NCBI GenBank assembly: GCA_030656035.1
Contig: JAUSOK010000198.1
Span: forward strand, 1-32,030
Origin: Syntrophales bacterium
GTDB taxonomy: Bacteria; Desulfobacterota; Syntrophia; Syntrophales; Fen-1087
DNA length: 32,030 nt
Reading direction: 5' to 3'
Positions 6,371-15,082 of this stretch are shown here, one piece after another (positions within the stretch are counted from its first letter, which is position 1; each line of letters begins with the position of its first letter). Under the pieces are notes generated by a model. That model was not told the DNA's origin and ran no database searches. It was given only the letters and a program-made list of their open reading frames with translations. Position numbers and translations under genes: made by a program.

Positions 6371-6409
6371 AACCTCGTCCTTGGGGCTTTTCCAGGGACG
6401 GGGTTTTTA
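6371..6409 (+). terminator. Strong intrinsic terminator
   Basis: A 14-bp stem with G-T pairs tolerated (6371-6384 with 6392-6405), a 7-base loop, then a T-rich tail. It lies 40 bases after the desulforedoxin-tail gene. Confidence 0.92.
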
Positions 6410-6448
6410 TTTTCTTGATTCGCCACTTGCGAACCATTTTCCGCGGTG

Positions 6449-6682
6449 ATGCAAATCTCTCTTACCATGAATAAACTCGACGGACGCATCGGCCCCGGCC
6501 GCGATCAGGACGATCCGGAGAAAAGGGATTTTGTGGCCTCTCCCCGGGAAAACCGATGGTGCGAGCGGTACGGCTATTTTATTGATCTGGCCGCCTGTGA
6601 GGCCAGGGCCAGAACGCGGTCCTCCTGCGGAAGGTGCATCGCCCGCTGGCGGCAGCTGAGTTTTCCGTTCATGGAGTCGTAA
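6449..6682 (+). CDS. Small four-cysteine protein of unknown function
   Basis: A 77-residue protein. The N-terminal third is polar and probably disordered. The C-terminal half carries CERYGYFIDLAACEAR and SSCGRC (Cys38, Cys50, Cys60, Cys63), then a basic-aromatic IARWRQLSFPF end. The four cysteines could bind one zinc. I do not recognise a named family. A GTG directly before the ATG (6446) and an ATG at 6467 are alternative starts, and none has a clear ribosome site. It ends 8 bases before the convergent transglutaminase gene. The regular cysteine spacing and the conserved-looking end argue that it is real, but the length leaves doubt. Confidence 0.5.
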   Translation: MQISLTMNKLDGRIGPGRDQDDPEKRDFVASPRENRWCERYGYFIDLAACEARARTRSSCGRCIARWRQLSFPFMES

Positions 6683-6689
6683 AAAATCC

Positions 6690-8387
6690 TCACCTCGTCG
6701 TCAAACCCGTCATGCGGTAATTGAACTCATAGCTCAGCGCGCCGCTCCAGTCCTGCTCAAAAACCCCTTTATAGCGCGTCCCGTCTATCGGTCCCACCGG
6801 CTTGCCGTAGGTGTAAAACCAGTTCACGATCGGGCTGCCCGTGAACCCCAGCGCGATCCAGTAACGACCCGGCATGAGCGTGAGACTTTCCCGGCCGAAA
6901 TTAAAGTCCTCCCACCGGTATCCTGGCCGCAGGGACAGCCGCTCCAGATCGACCAGGTCGCTGACGCCGACGGGATTGCCGGGCTTGCCGTTCTGGTCGT
7001 TCAGAAGTTCCACCCAGAGCTGGCCGTCCCCGCCAAAATTATGCAGGGCCAGACCGATTTTCTGCAGCTTCACCGGTTTGTTCAGGACGACCACCTGGGC
7101 ATACTGGATCATCTTGGTCGTGACATATTCCGCAGTTTCCACGAGGAAACTCTTGCTCATCTCAAACTGATCCTTCCCGGCCGCCGTGGTCGTCCGCGGG
7201 AAGGCAAAGTCGATGTCTTCCGGATATTCGAGATTCCCGAAAACAAAGGGCGCGTCATAGAACAGCTCCTTTTTCTCCTTTTCCGTGATCACGGGCGGCG
7301 GAGGCGGAGGCGGTTTTATCGCGATCTGCTTGAACTCCGCCAGCACTTCCGGCGACAGCAGCAGCTTCTTCGGACCATAGGCCTGGCGGACTCCGCTGAT
7401 TTCCACCTGATCTTTCTGGAAATTCGCGTTGATGACCTCCTGAAGCGTCGGTCTGCTCTCGGCGGTTGGCGCCTGTAACCACCGGAGCAACCCGTCATTC
7501 TTGGTTTCATTGTTATCCATGCCGACCTCTACCCGGACGAACCGGTTGGAAACAAAAAGGACCGTGTTCTGCGGGTCAAAGGGGACCCAGTCCAGATCGG
7601 GGAACCAGACCTCGATCCAGGAATGGCGGCCCTGGCCCATCTTGAACGTCAGCACCCCGTCCTTCAGGGCAATATCAAAGGGCCGATTGAGGGTCACGCC
7701 GTTGACGATCCGGACCGGGATCCCGACGGCGCGCAACAGGGCGGCGCCCAAGTGGGAATAGTTCTGGCAGTTCCCCTTGCCCGACTCGAAGGCATAGAGG
7801 GCGTCATATTGTTTGGGCGGCGTCACGTAATGGACGTGATCGACGACCCACGAAATGATGCGCTGCACGGCGTCGAATTCGGTTTTGACCCCCTGCGTGA
7901 GCCTGGCCGCCAGCTCTCGAATCCGGGGATCGTTCACCTGCACCTGTTCGGTCGCCTTCAGATAATCCGCCATGGCCGGATCCACCTTTTCCAGGGGGAA
8001 AGGCGCGTTGGTTTCGAGTTTTTTCAGCCTGGTTTCATTCAGGGCGCTGCAGGCGAGGCGGACATCGATAACGGCTGGCGGGGCCGTCCAGGTGGCCACG
8101 ATGATCTGATTGCCCCGGCCGTCGGTATGGGCTTTCTTCTCCTGTGGTTCAGGCGTGAATTTCAAATCAAAATCCCTGATCTCCTGTTTATAGGTCGGCG
8201 ATTCATAGGTCTGGGGAACCACAAAACTCAGAACCAGTTTTTTGATGCCGTCCCCGGCTGTTATTTGTTCATGCAGCTCATAGCGGATGACCGATCCCAT
8301 TTGGCCTTTTAGCGTGTAATTTTCGGTATGACCTGAAACAGGCCATAACAGGGCCAGGCCAATGACGGCAGCAACGATTTTTTTCAT
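6690..8387 (-). CDS. Exported transglutaminase-like protein
   Basis: A 565-residue protein with a Sec signal peptide (MKKIVAAVIGLALLWPVSGH, cleavage near residue 20). A transglutaminase-like (PF01841) domain spans about residues 160-275 with the full Cys-His-Asp triad: GKGNCQNYSH (Cys207), GRHSWIEVW (His255) and FDPQN (Asp271). The region before it is a beta-rich N-terminal domain. After it comes a proline run (KPPPPPPP, residues about 357-364) and a C-terminal beta-sandwich-like region ending in a domain with ALGFTGSPIVNWFYTYG. Bacterial members are usually periplasmic peptidases or cross-linking enzymes; the substrate is unknown. The start is supported by GGAGGAAACC just upstream. It is divergent from the NrpR-like gene across a 213-base region with two palindromes. 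Confidence 0.87.
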   Translation of the reverse strand: MKKIVAAVIGLALLWPVSGHTENYTLKGQMGSVIRYELHEQITAGDGIKKLVLSFVVPQTYESPTYKQEIRDFDLKFTPEPQEKKAHTDGRGNQIIVATWTAPPAVIDVRLACSALNETRLKKLETNAPFPLEKVDPAMADYLKATEQVQVNDPRIRELAARLTQGVKTEFDAVQRIISWVVDHVHYVTPPKQYDALYAFESGKGNCQNYSHLGAALLRAVGIPVRIVNGVTLNRPFDIALKDGVLTFKMGQGRHSWIEVWFPDLDWVPFDPQNTVLFVSNRFVRVEVGMDNNETKNDGLLRWLQAPTAESRPTLQEVINANFQKDQVEISGVRQAYGPKKLLLSPEVLAEFKQIAIKPPPPPPPVITEKEKKELFYDAPFVFGNLEYPEDIDFAFPRTTTAAGKDQFEMSKSFLVETAEYVTTKMIQYAQVVVLNKPVKLQKIGLALHNFGGDGQLWVELLNDQNGKPGNPVGVSDLVDLERLSLRPGYRWEDFNFGRESLTLMPGRYWIALGFTGSPIVNWFYTYGKPVGPIDGTRYKGVFEQDWSGALSYEFNYRMTGLTTR

Positions 8388-8451
8388 GGTTTCCTCCTGC
8401 TTACAGTTGGATCATCGAGACCTTAGAAAAATGGTTACACACGGTTCTCCA

Positions 8452-8466
8452 ATCATGATTCATGAT
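8452..8466. promoter_or_regulatory. 15-base perfect palindrome (operator candidate)
   Basis: ATCATGA-T-TCATGAT is a perfect inverted repeat with 7-base arms. It lies between the divergent transglutaminase and NrpR-like genes, 65 bases upstream of the former. It could be an operator. Its regulator is not shown by the sequence. Confidence 0.45.
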
Positions 8467-8482
8467 GATATTTCTAACACTG

Positions 8483-8492
8483 TTTCCGGAAA
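8483..8492. promoter_or_regulatory. TTTCCGGAAA palindrome upstream of the NrpR-like gene
   Basis: A perfect 10-base palindrome made of TTCC and GGAA half-sites. Methanogen NrpR binds GGAA and TTCC half-sites, but in the opposite order and with a 6-base spacer. The likeness is suggestive only. Confidence 0.3.
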
Positions 8493-8545
8493 TCTGCAAT
8501 GCGGGAAAAGCGCCATTTTTTTCTTCGAAAAGGTGCATCTTTGTA

Positions 8546-8574
8546 TTGACAGCAGGATTCTTTACGTGTAGGAG
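8546..8574 (+). promoter_or_regulatory. Possible promoter of the NrpR-like gene
   Basis: A perfect TTGACA at 8546-8551 is followed 17 bases later by TAGGAG, a poor -10. The position, 26 bases before the ATG at 8601, is reasonable for a short leader. Confidence 0.3.
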
Positions 8575-8600
8575 CATCGGCAAAGGATGGCCGATTGCCG

Positions 8601-9617
8601 ATGGTTCCCATTTTTTCCAGCCAGGACGAGATTGAAAGAAAAACCTTGCTGATCCTGCGCATCCTGCATGAAGCCGGAGGGCCCATAGGCTCCCGCATTC
8701 TTGCGCGCAAGATGCAGGACAGGGGTTATATGCCCAGCGAGCGGACGGTCCGTTATCATCTGAAGCTCATGGATGAGCGGGGACTCACACGGCTCGTGGA
8801 TAAAAGGGATGGACGCATGATCACAGCCCGGGGCATTGACGAACTGGGCGAAGCCCGGGTCCGCGACAAGGTCGGGCTCGCAATCTCGCGCATCGAGATC
8901 CTGGCCTTTCGGACCACGTTTGATCCAGAGACGCAGGACGGCTTGCTGCCGATCAACATTTCCTTTTTTTCGACAGCCTCCTTTCCCCATGCCATGAAGA
9001 TCATGCGGCCCGTTTTTGAATCGGGTTTCGCCGTCAGCAACCGCGTCGCCATGGCACGTGCGGGGCAATATCTGGGAGACGTCCTCGTCCCGGAGGGAAA
9101 AATCGGCTTTGCCACGGTCTGCAGCATCGTCGTCAACGGCGTCCTGCTGAAGCACGGCATTCCTATGGATTCCAAATTCGGCGGCATTCTGCAGGTGAAG
9201 AACCGTCATCCCCTGAGATTTGCGGAGTTGATCTATTATTCCGGATCATCCCTTGATCCCTCCGAGGTCTTTATCCGCGGAAAGATGACCTCCGTCTGCA
9301 GCGCGATCGAAAAAGGAGAGGGGATGATCCTGGCGAACTTCCGGGAAATTCCGGCGCCCTGCCACGCGCTGACTTGCGATCTGCTGGCAAAGATGGGGAA
9401 GGCCGGCATCAACGGCGTTCTGGTCACGGGCAAAATCAGTGAATCGGTCTGCCAGGTCCCTGTGGAGGTCAACAAGGTGGGGATCATCCTGATCGGCGGT
9501 CTCAATCCGGTCGCCTGCGTCCAGGAAGCGGACCTGAATGTGGAAAACCAGGCCATGTCAACGGTGATGGATTATGGGGCGTTGGAACCTTTCGATGCAC
9601 TGAAAAAACGGCTTTAA
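8601..9617 (+). CDS. NrpR-like transcriptional regulator (wHTH + DUF128)
   Basis: A 338-residue protein with an N-terminal winged-helix domain of the ribonuclease R/NrpR type (residues about 10-75; SERTVRYHLKLMDERGL is the recognition part). It is followed by one long DUF128/NrpR effector domain, from residue 95 to the end. Methanogen NrpR represses nitrogen-assimilation genes and releases DNA when 2-oxoglutarate rises. Bacterial homologues usually carry a single effector domain, as here. The gene sits 67 bases upstream of glutamate dehydrogenase, which consumes 2-oxoglutarate and ammonium, so local nitrogen control is the natural inference. An in-frame TTG at 8595 is an alternative start; no good Shine-Dalgarno is visible for either. 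Confidence 0.85.
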   Translation: MVPIFSSQDEIERKTLLILRILHEAGGPIGSRILARKMQDRGYMPSERTVRYHLKLMDERGLTRLVDKRDGRMITARGIDELGEARVRDKVGLAISRIEILAFRTTFDPETQDGLLPINISFFSTASFPHAMKIMRPVFESGFAVSNRVAMARAGQYLGDVLVPEGKIGFATVCSIVVNGVLLKHGIPMDSKFGGILQVKNRHPLRFAELIYYSGSSLDPSEVFIRGKMTSVCSAIEKGEGMILANFREIPAPCHALTCDLLAKMGKAGINGVLVTGKISESVCQVPVEVNKVGIILIGGLNPVACVQEADLNVENQAMSTVMDYGALEPFDALKKRL

Positions 9618-9672
9618 TGTTTTTTCCCCCATGAATATCAAATGCAGAAATATAAAAATTCAAATTTATTAA

Positions 9673-11040
<1,368 letters not shown>

Positions 11041-11065
11041 TCGGCCTACACCTGCAATCGTTCTT

Positions 11066-11216
11066 GATGGCTTCGTAAAAAGCTCCGCAGGCAAGGTGCA
11101 TGGGGAGGGGGCTTGACAGAGTCGTGTCCCCATCCGAGTGAGGCGTACTTGGGCGTACGCCGCAACGACGAAGGATGCCGCGCAACGCAGCATCCGGACT
11201 TTTTACGAAGTCGTCA
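11066..11216. repeat. MITE-like palindromic intergenic repeat
   Basis: The ends are imperfect inverted repeats of about 20 bases: CTTCGTAAAAAG at 11071-11082 and CTTTTTACGAAG at 11199-11210, each flanked by further matching bases. The 151-base interior is GC-rich with GCGTACGC-type short palindromes. It encodes nothing I recognise. It starts 25 bases after gdhA. The whole 470-base gap to the next gene holds this element, then about 165 bases without visible structure, then the toxin-antitoxin promoter. Confidence 0.65.
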
Positions 11217-11381
11217 TCCGTGACTCGCAGGGCCGAACGGGCCGTTCATACACAACGGTACGCAGGATCGGCGTGCAAACGTGTCGGTCCTGCACACCAT
11301 CCGCATAAATCCCCGTTATTGTCCGGCGTCACAGGGTTCATCGTCTGAGCAGGGGCAAGACGCCAACTTCCTTTTTTAACC

Positions 11382-11411
11382 TTGACAGCTCCATCTCTTT
11401 TAGAATATATT
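11382..11411 (+). promoter_or_regulatory. Sigma70-like promoter of the toxin-antitoxin pair
   Basis: A perfect TTGACA at 11382-11387 is 18 bases from TATATT at 11406-11411, inside a notably A+T-rich patch. It is the best promoter upstream of the Phd-like gene and gives a leader of roughly 90 bases. Confidence 0.65.
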
Positions 11412-11421
11412 TTAAAAAGAC

Positions 11422-11448
11422 TTATAGAAGCGCCCACTATTCTTATAA
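11422..11448. promoter_or_regulatory. Inverted repeat downstream of the TA promoter
   Basis: TTATAGAA (11422-11429) and TTCTTATAA (11440-11448) are inverted repeats with one indel, just past the -10 box. Phd-type antitoxins bind such dyads to repress their own operon, so this is a candidate operator. Confidence 0.45.
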
Positions 11449-11510
11449 AGTAAATCCTCATGAAGAAACTCGGTCTTGTGGTCGCGGTACGGGAGGGAAA
11501 AGCATTCATC

Positions 11511-11780
11511 ATGACTAAAACTCCGAATATCATCCCGATTACCGACCTTCGCCAGGCTGCATCGGCCGTTTTGAAACGCGTGAATGCCTCCAGCCAGCCC
11601 CTCATCATCACGAAAAGGGGCCGGGCTGCTGCCGTCATTGTCAGTATGGAGGCCTATAAAAATGTTCAGACGGAAATGGACATTCTGCGCCTCCTCGCGC
11701 GCGGGGAGAAGGGGATTGAAGCCGGAAACGGCTGTGATCTTCATGATGTGCTTGCAGAAGCCGATGTCCTGCTGAAATAG
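11511..11780 (+). CDS. Phd/YefM-type antitoxin
   Basis: An 89-residue antitoxin of the Phd/YefM (type II toxin-antitoxin) family. The typical N-terminal DNA-binding fold is visible: IIPITDLRQAASAVLKRV, then QPLIITKRGRAAAVIVSMEAYKN. The C-terminal toxin-neutralising segment is acidic and helical (DLHDVLAEADVLLK). An in-frame ATG at 11460 would add 17 residues; I prefer 11511 because family members start right before the IPITDLR strand. Its stop lies 8 bases before the toxin start, as expected of a TA operon. Confidence 0.88.
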   Translation: MTKTPNIIPITDLRQAASAVLKRVNASSQPLIITKRGRAAAVIVSMEAYKNVQTEMDILRLLARGEKGIEAGNGCDLHDVLAEADVLLK

Positions 11781-11788
11781 GTGGGCGC

Positions 11789-12091
11789 TTGAGAGTTCTC
11801 TTTACGCCTTCCGGCCGCAGCCAGTTTCTCGCGGCAATTGCGAGCATGCGCCGTGACAACCTCGAAGCGGCGGTTGCGTTCCGAAACAGGGCCGAAAAAA
11901 CATTGCAACGGCTCAAACAATCCCCTGAATCCGGGAGCGTCCTGCCTGAATGCCCCGACCTTCCCTTTCGAGAAGTCATCGAGCCACCCTGTCGATTCTT
12001 GTATCGAATCAAAGAAAAAGCTCTTTGGATCGTCGCCGTCCGGCATGAGGCTCCGTTGCCCGAGACGCCGCCGGAAGATGAAATCGCTTAA
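11789..12091 (+). CDS. ParE/RelE-superfamily toxin
   Basis: A 100-residue protein of the ParE/RelE toxin superfamily. It begins with a beta-strand MRVLFTPSGRSQFLAAIA, then two helices, then FREVIEPPCRFLYRIKEKALWIVAVRHEAPLP, the characteristic strand-rich end (R..YRI....I.IV.V.H.). ParE toxins block DNA gyrase and RelE toxins cut mRNA; sequence alone does not tell which applies, although the central GSVLPECPDLPFREV favours ParE. The start is a TTG with GGTGGG upstream. The antitoxin gene precedes it by 8 bases. The acidic tail ETPPEDEIA is unusual but not disruptive. Confidence 0.85.
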   Translation: MRVLFTPSGRSQFLAAIASMRRDNLEAAVAFRNRAEKTLQRLKQSPESGSVLPECPDLPFREVIEPPCRFLYRIKEKALWIVAVRHEAPLPETPPEDEIA

Positions 12092-12137
12092 GCGTCCCCG
12101 CTCTTGATGAGGCGGCAGGCGTCACAGGCAACGCTGT

Positions 12138-13490
12138 TCAAGACCGTATAAGAACCTCACTTAGTGTCGGGTGAGGAATGATCCATTTGCTTAGCTCCTT
12201 TTTCCCCAGATTGTTTGCGATCGCAATACTCAAAGACGATATCAGATCCGCCGCCGCATCGCCCATGATGGTCGCACCGATCAGCCTGTCACCGTCAAAG
12301 AGCATTTTTACGAATCCCTGTCCCATCAATTCCGTGCGGGCGATGATGTTGGCGGCGTAGTCAGATTTCATGACCTCTACCGTCAAGCCCTGCCGGCTGG
12401 CCTGTCTTTCCGTCAAGCCGATGCGGGCGACCTGGGGATGGGAATACACGACCGCCGGAACGGATGTTTCATGGCAGACTATCGAGCCATCGCCAAAGAG
12501 GGCGTCGGCCAGGGCCTTTCCCTGCTGCATCGCGCGGTGCGCCAGCATAACGCCGCCCGTCACATCGCCGATGGCATAAATGCCGGGGATATTAGTCCTG
12601 TACTGCGCATCGACGCAGATCCCGTTCCGGTCGTACCGGATGCCGAGCCGGTTTAATGCTTCCATGTCCAGACAGGCTTTCCGGCCGATGCAGATCAGGG
12701 CGCAGGCCGCTGTCAGCTCGAAATCCCGCCCCTGTTGCACAACATCCGCCTGAACGCCGTCCGCCGTTTCCCGAATCGCCAGCAACCTCGTAGAGACATG
12801 GATCGCGACGCCGAGCCGTGTCAGCTCACGGTTCAACAGGCCGGATACGTCTTCGTCTTCGAAGGGCAGGATATGCTCCAGCAGTTCTATCAACGTCACC
12901 TTCACGCCCAGCTCAGCCAGTAAAGTCGCAAATTCCACTCCGATGACGCTTCCTCCGACAATGATCATATTCTCCGGAAGGACTTGCAACTGGAGAAAAC
13001 CATCGGAGTTCAGGATACGCCTCGAAACCGCCATGCCCGGCAGGAGGGCGGGCTCCGATCCCCAGGCTATGACGATGTGTTCGCTCCGAAGCGTTTGGGC
13101 ATTTCCGGCGGGATCGGTCCATTGAACCTCCCGGGGAGACAGGATCTTTCCCTCGCCCGCTTTCATCGCCACGCCGGCCTCCTGGAGGGACTTTTCCACG
13201 CCCAGGGCCGAGATGCGGACCATTTGCTGCTGATGCCGTTTCATGGCGGTAAAATCGAATGACGGCTGGCCGACGGCGATGCCGAGGCGCTTCATTTTCT
13301 TCAGATCCGCATAGTGCTTGCTGCAGACCAGAAGCGCCTTGGTGGGAATGCAGCCCCTGTGAGTGCAGGTCCCGCCCCAGAGGTTTTTCTCGATGATCGC
13401 CGTCCGGGCGCCGTTACGGGCGGCATGTTCCGCCAGGGCATGGCCGCCTGGTCCTGCGCCGATGACGATCAGGTCAAATGTATTCGACAA
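12138..13490 (-). CDS. lpdA: Dihydrolipoyl dehydrogenase (L protein)
   Basis: A 450-residue flavoprotein disulfide reductase. FAD-binding GAGPGG lies at residues 11-16; the redox-active disulfide is GGTCTHRGCIP (Cys42, Cys47); the NAD-binding half has VGGSVIGVEFATLLAELG; the second FAD motif is GIYAIGDVTGG; and the catalytic base motif HPTLSE is near the C-terminus. The combination identifies dihydrolipoyl dehydrogenase, which reoxidises the lipoyl arm of GcvH with NAD. It is the last gene of the glycine-cleavage operon, 28 bases after the methyltransferase gene. The CTHRGC active site (CLNxGC in most relatives) is a variant. Confidence 0.94.
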   Translation of the reverse strand: MSNTFDLIVIGAGPGGHALAEHAARNGARTAIIEKNLWGGTCTHRGCIPTKALLVCSKHYADLKKMKRLGIAVGQPSFDFTAMKRHQQQMVRISALGVEKSLQEAGVAMKAGEGKILSPREVQWTDPAGNAQTLRSEHIVIAWGSEPALLPGMAVSRRILNSDGFLQLQVLPENMIIVGGSVIGVEFATLLAELGVKVTLIELLEHILPFEDEDVSGLLNRELTRLGVAIHVSTRLLAIRETADGVQADVVQQGRDFELTAACALICIGRKACLDMEALNRLGIRYDRNGICVDAQYRTNIPGIYAIGDVTGGVMLAHRAMQQGKALADALFGDGSIVCHETSVPAVVYSHPQVARIGLTERQASRQGLTVEVMKSDYAANIIARTELMGQGFVKMLFDGDRLIGATIMGDAAADLISSLSIAIANNLGKKELSKWIIPHPTLSEVLIRS

Positions 13491-13518
13491 AACAGTTTCC
13501 TCCTCTCTTCATTTTTGT

Positions 13519-14196
13519 TTATTTCTGTGCCTTCACGATCACGTAAGGGCAGGTCGGCAGCTTCTGCGTTCTGATTTCTCCGAACCCGGCAGCCCGGGCG
13601 AACGTTACAATTTCCTGCTGTGAGAAGCTGTGGCCGAAGATGATGTGACGCAATCCCCAGAAAAGCAAAGGATCCCAGAAATACCATGCTGTGAAGCGCT
13701 GCATGAAACGCCTCAGGGCCTTCCCCGATGTCTCGCTGTCTGTTTCCGAGATGACGGCCCACCGGCCCGGGGCAAGGACGCGGCGCATCTCCGCCACGCC
13801 CTGCTTCGGGTCCGGCCAATGCTTGATAGACCCGACGGACACGACCGCATTGAACCGGTTGTCCGCGAAGGGAAGATGCATGGCATTTCCCAGCTCGAAG
13901 CGGCAATTTTCGATTCCTCTGCGCTTGCGCAGCCGTTCCGCCGCACGGACCTGCGTGGCGGAAAAATCGATACCCGTCAGGGATGCCGTCGGGCGCCGGG
14001 CGGCTAAAAGCAGCGTGATGTATCCCCGGCCGGCCCCGACATCCAAGATCTTTGACGGTCCGTCCAGGTTGATCTCTTCGGCGATATGCTCGTAGAGTTC
14101 GAACAGGGCGTTGTAAATCTGCTGGTTGTAGATCGGGCCGAAGAGGTCCCACATCCAGCGCGCGTCGCGGGCCTTAACCAGGAGGTTCTTGAGCAT
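13519..14196 (-). CDS. Class I SAM-dependent methyltransferase
   Basis: A 225-residue Rossmann-type methyltransferase (Methyltransf_11-like). SAM motif I is ILDVGAGRGYITLLLA, motif II is LTGIDFSATQVRAAERL, and NAMHLPFADNRFNAVVSVGSIKHW covers motifs III and IV. A C-terminal hydrophobic patch (AWYFWDPLLFWGLRHIIF) suggests a lipophilic substrate or membrane contact. The substrate is unknown. The start codon overlaps the lipA end by 23 bases, implying coupled translation; a TTG at 14220 is an alternative. Its place between lipA and lpdA is not explained by any known step of glycine cleavage. Confidence 0.82.
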   Translation of the reverse strand: MLKNLLVKARDARWMWDLFGPIYNQQIYNALFELYEHIAEEINLDGPSKILDVGAGRGYITLLLAARRPTASLTGIDFSATQVRAAERLRKRRGIENCRFELGNAMHLPFADNRFNAVVSVGSIKHWPDPKQGVAEMRRVLAPGRWAVISETDSETSGKALRRFMQRFTAWYFWDPLLFWGLRHIIFGHSFSQQEIVTFARAAGFGEIRTQKLPTCPYVIVKAQK

Positions 14197-15082
14197 GGCT
14201 AATAAATCTTTCCGTTTCAACAGCTGTGCAGGCGGCGCGGTAGGAGCTGCGCACCAGGGGGCCCGCTACGACATGCCTGAATCCCATCGCCGCGGCCGCT
14301 TCTTTGAACGCCTCAAATTCATCGGGATGATAGTATTTTTGCACCGGCCAGTGATTCCGCGTCGGCTGCTGATATTGTCCGATGGTGAGCCTCCTGCACC
14401 GGACCCGGGCCAGATCTTCCATCAATGCCAGAATGTCCGCATGCGCTTCGCCGAAGCCCACCATGAAGCCGGATTTGGAGACGATTTTTTTTGACGAATC
14501 CTCGCCGATCCGCTTCAATAATTCAAGCGATACGCGGTAATCCCCCTGGGGACGAAGGTTTTTGAAAAGGACCGGCGCGACCTCCAGGTTGTGATTGATG
14601 ACCGTGGGACCGGCAGCCATCACCTGTTCAAGCGCCCGCCTGCTCCCCTGAAAATCCGGGATCAGGACTTCCACGCGGCATCCCGGGATCTGCTCGCGGA
14701 TCGCGGCAACACAGGCGGCGAAACATGCCGCCCCGCCGTCCGCCAGATCGTCGCGCGTGACCGACGTGATCACGACATATTGCAATCCGAGCGCCTGGAC
14801 GGCCTCAACGAGACGGGAGGGTTCATCGGGGTCGGGCGGAGAGGGAACGCCGTGGGCGACATGGCAATAGCGGCAGTTGCGCGTGCAGATATCGCCAAGG
14901 ATCAGGAAGGTCGCCGTGCCATCCCGAAAACATTCGGCGATGTTGGGGCAGCGCGCTTCCTGACAGACGGAATGGAGCCGGCGCCCACTGAGCACGCCCT
15001 GTACCTTTTTGTAAGGCTCGCCGCCGGGGAGTCGGACCTTTAACCAGTCCGGTTTGCGCAACGGGGGCGCGGCATTCTGCAT
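14174..15082 (-). CDS. lipA: Lipoyl synthase
   Basis: A 302-residue radical SAM enzyme that inserts two sulfurs into protein-bound octanoyl groups. Both iron-sulfur clusters are present: the auxiliary cluster motif CxxxxCxxxxxC (Cys40, Cys45, Cys51) and the radical SAM motif CTRNCRYC (Cys66, Cys70, Cys73). The C-terminal VRSSY motif supplies the conserved serine ligand. Its natural substrate here is GcvH, encoded in the same operon. The ATG at 15082 overlaps the stop of the KamA-like gene (TGATG), so I chose it over an ATG at 15097. No octanoyltransferase or lipoate ligase gene is in the window. Confidence 0.96.
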   Translation of the reverse strand: MQNAAPPLRKPDWLKVRLPGGEPYKKVQGVLSGRRLHSVCQEARCPNIAECFRDGTATFLILGDICTRNCRYCHVAHGVPSPPDPDEPSRLVEAVQALGLQYVVITSVTRDDLADGGAACFAACVAAIREQIPGCRVEVLIPDFQGSRRALEQVMAAGPTVINHNLEVAPVLFKNLRPQGDYRVSLELLKRIGEDSSKKIVSKSGFMVGFGEAHADILALMEDLARVRCRRLTIGQYQQPTRNHWPVQKYYHPDEFEAFKEAAAAMGFRHVVAGPLVRSSYRAACTAVETERFISHAQEPPG

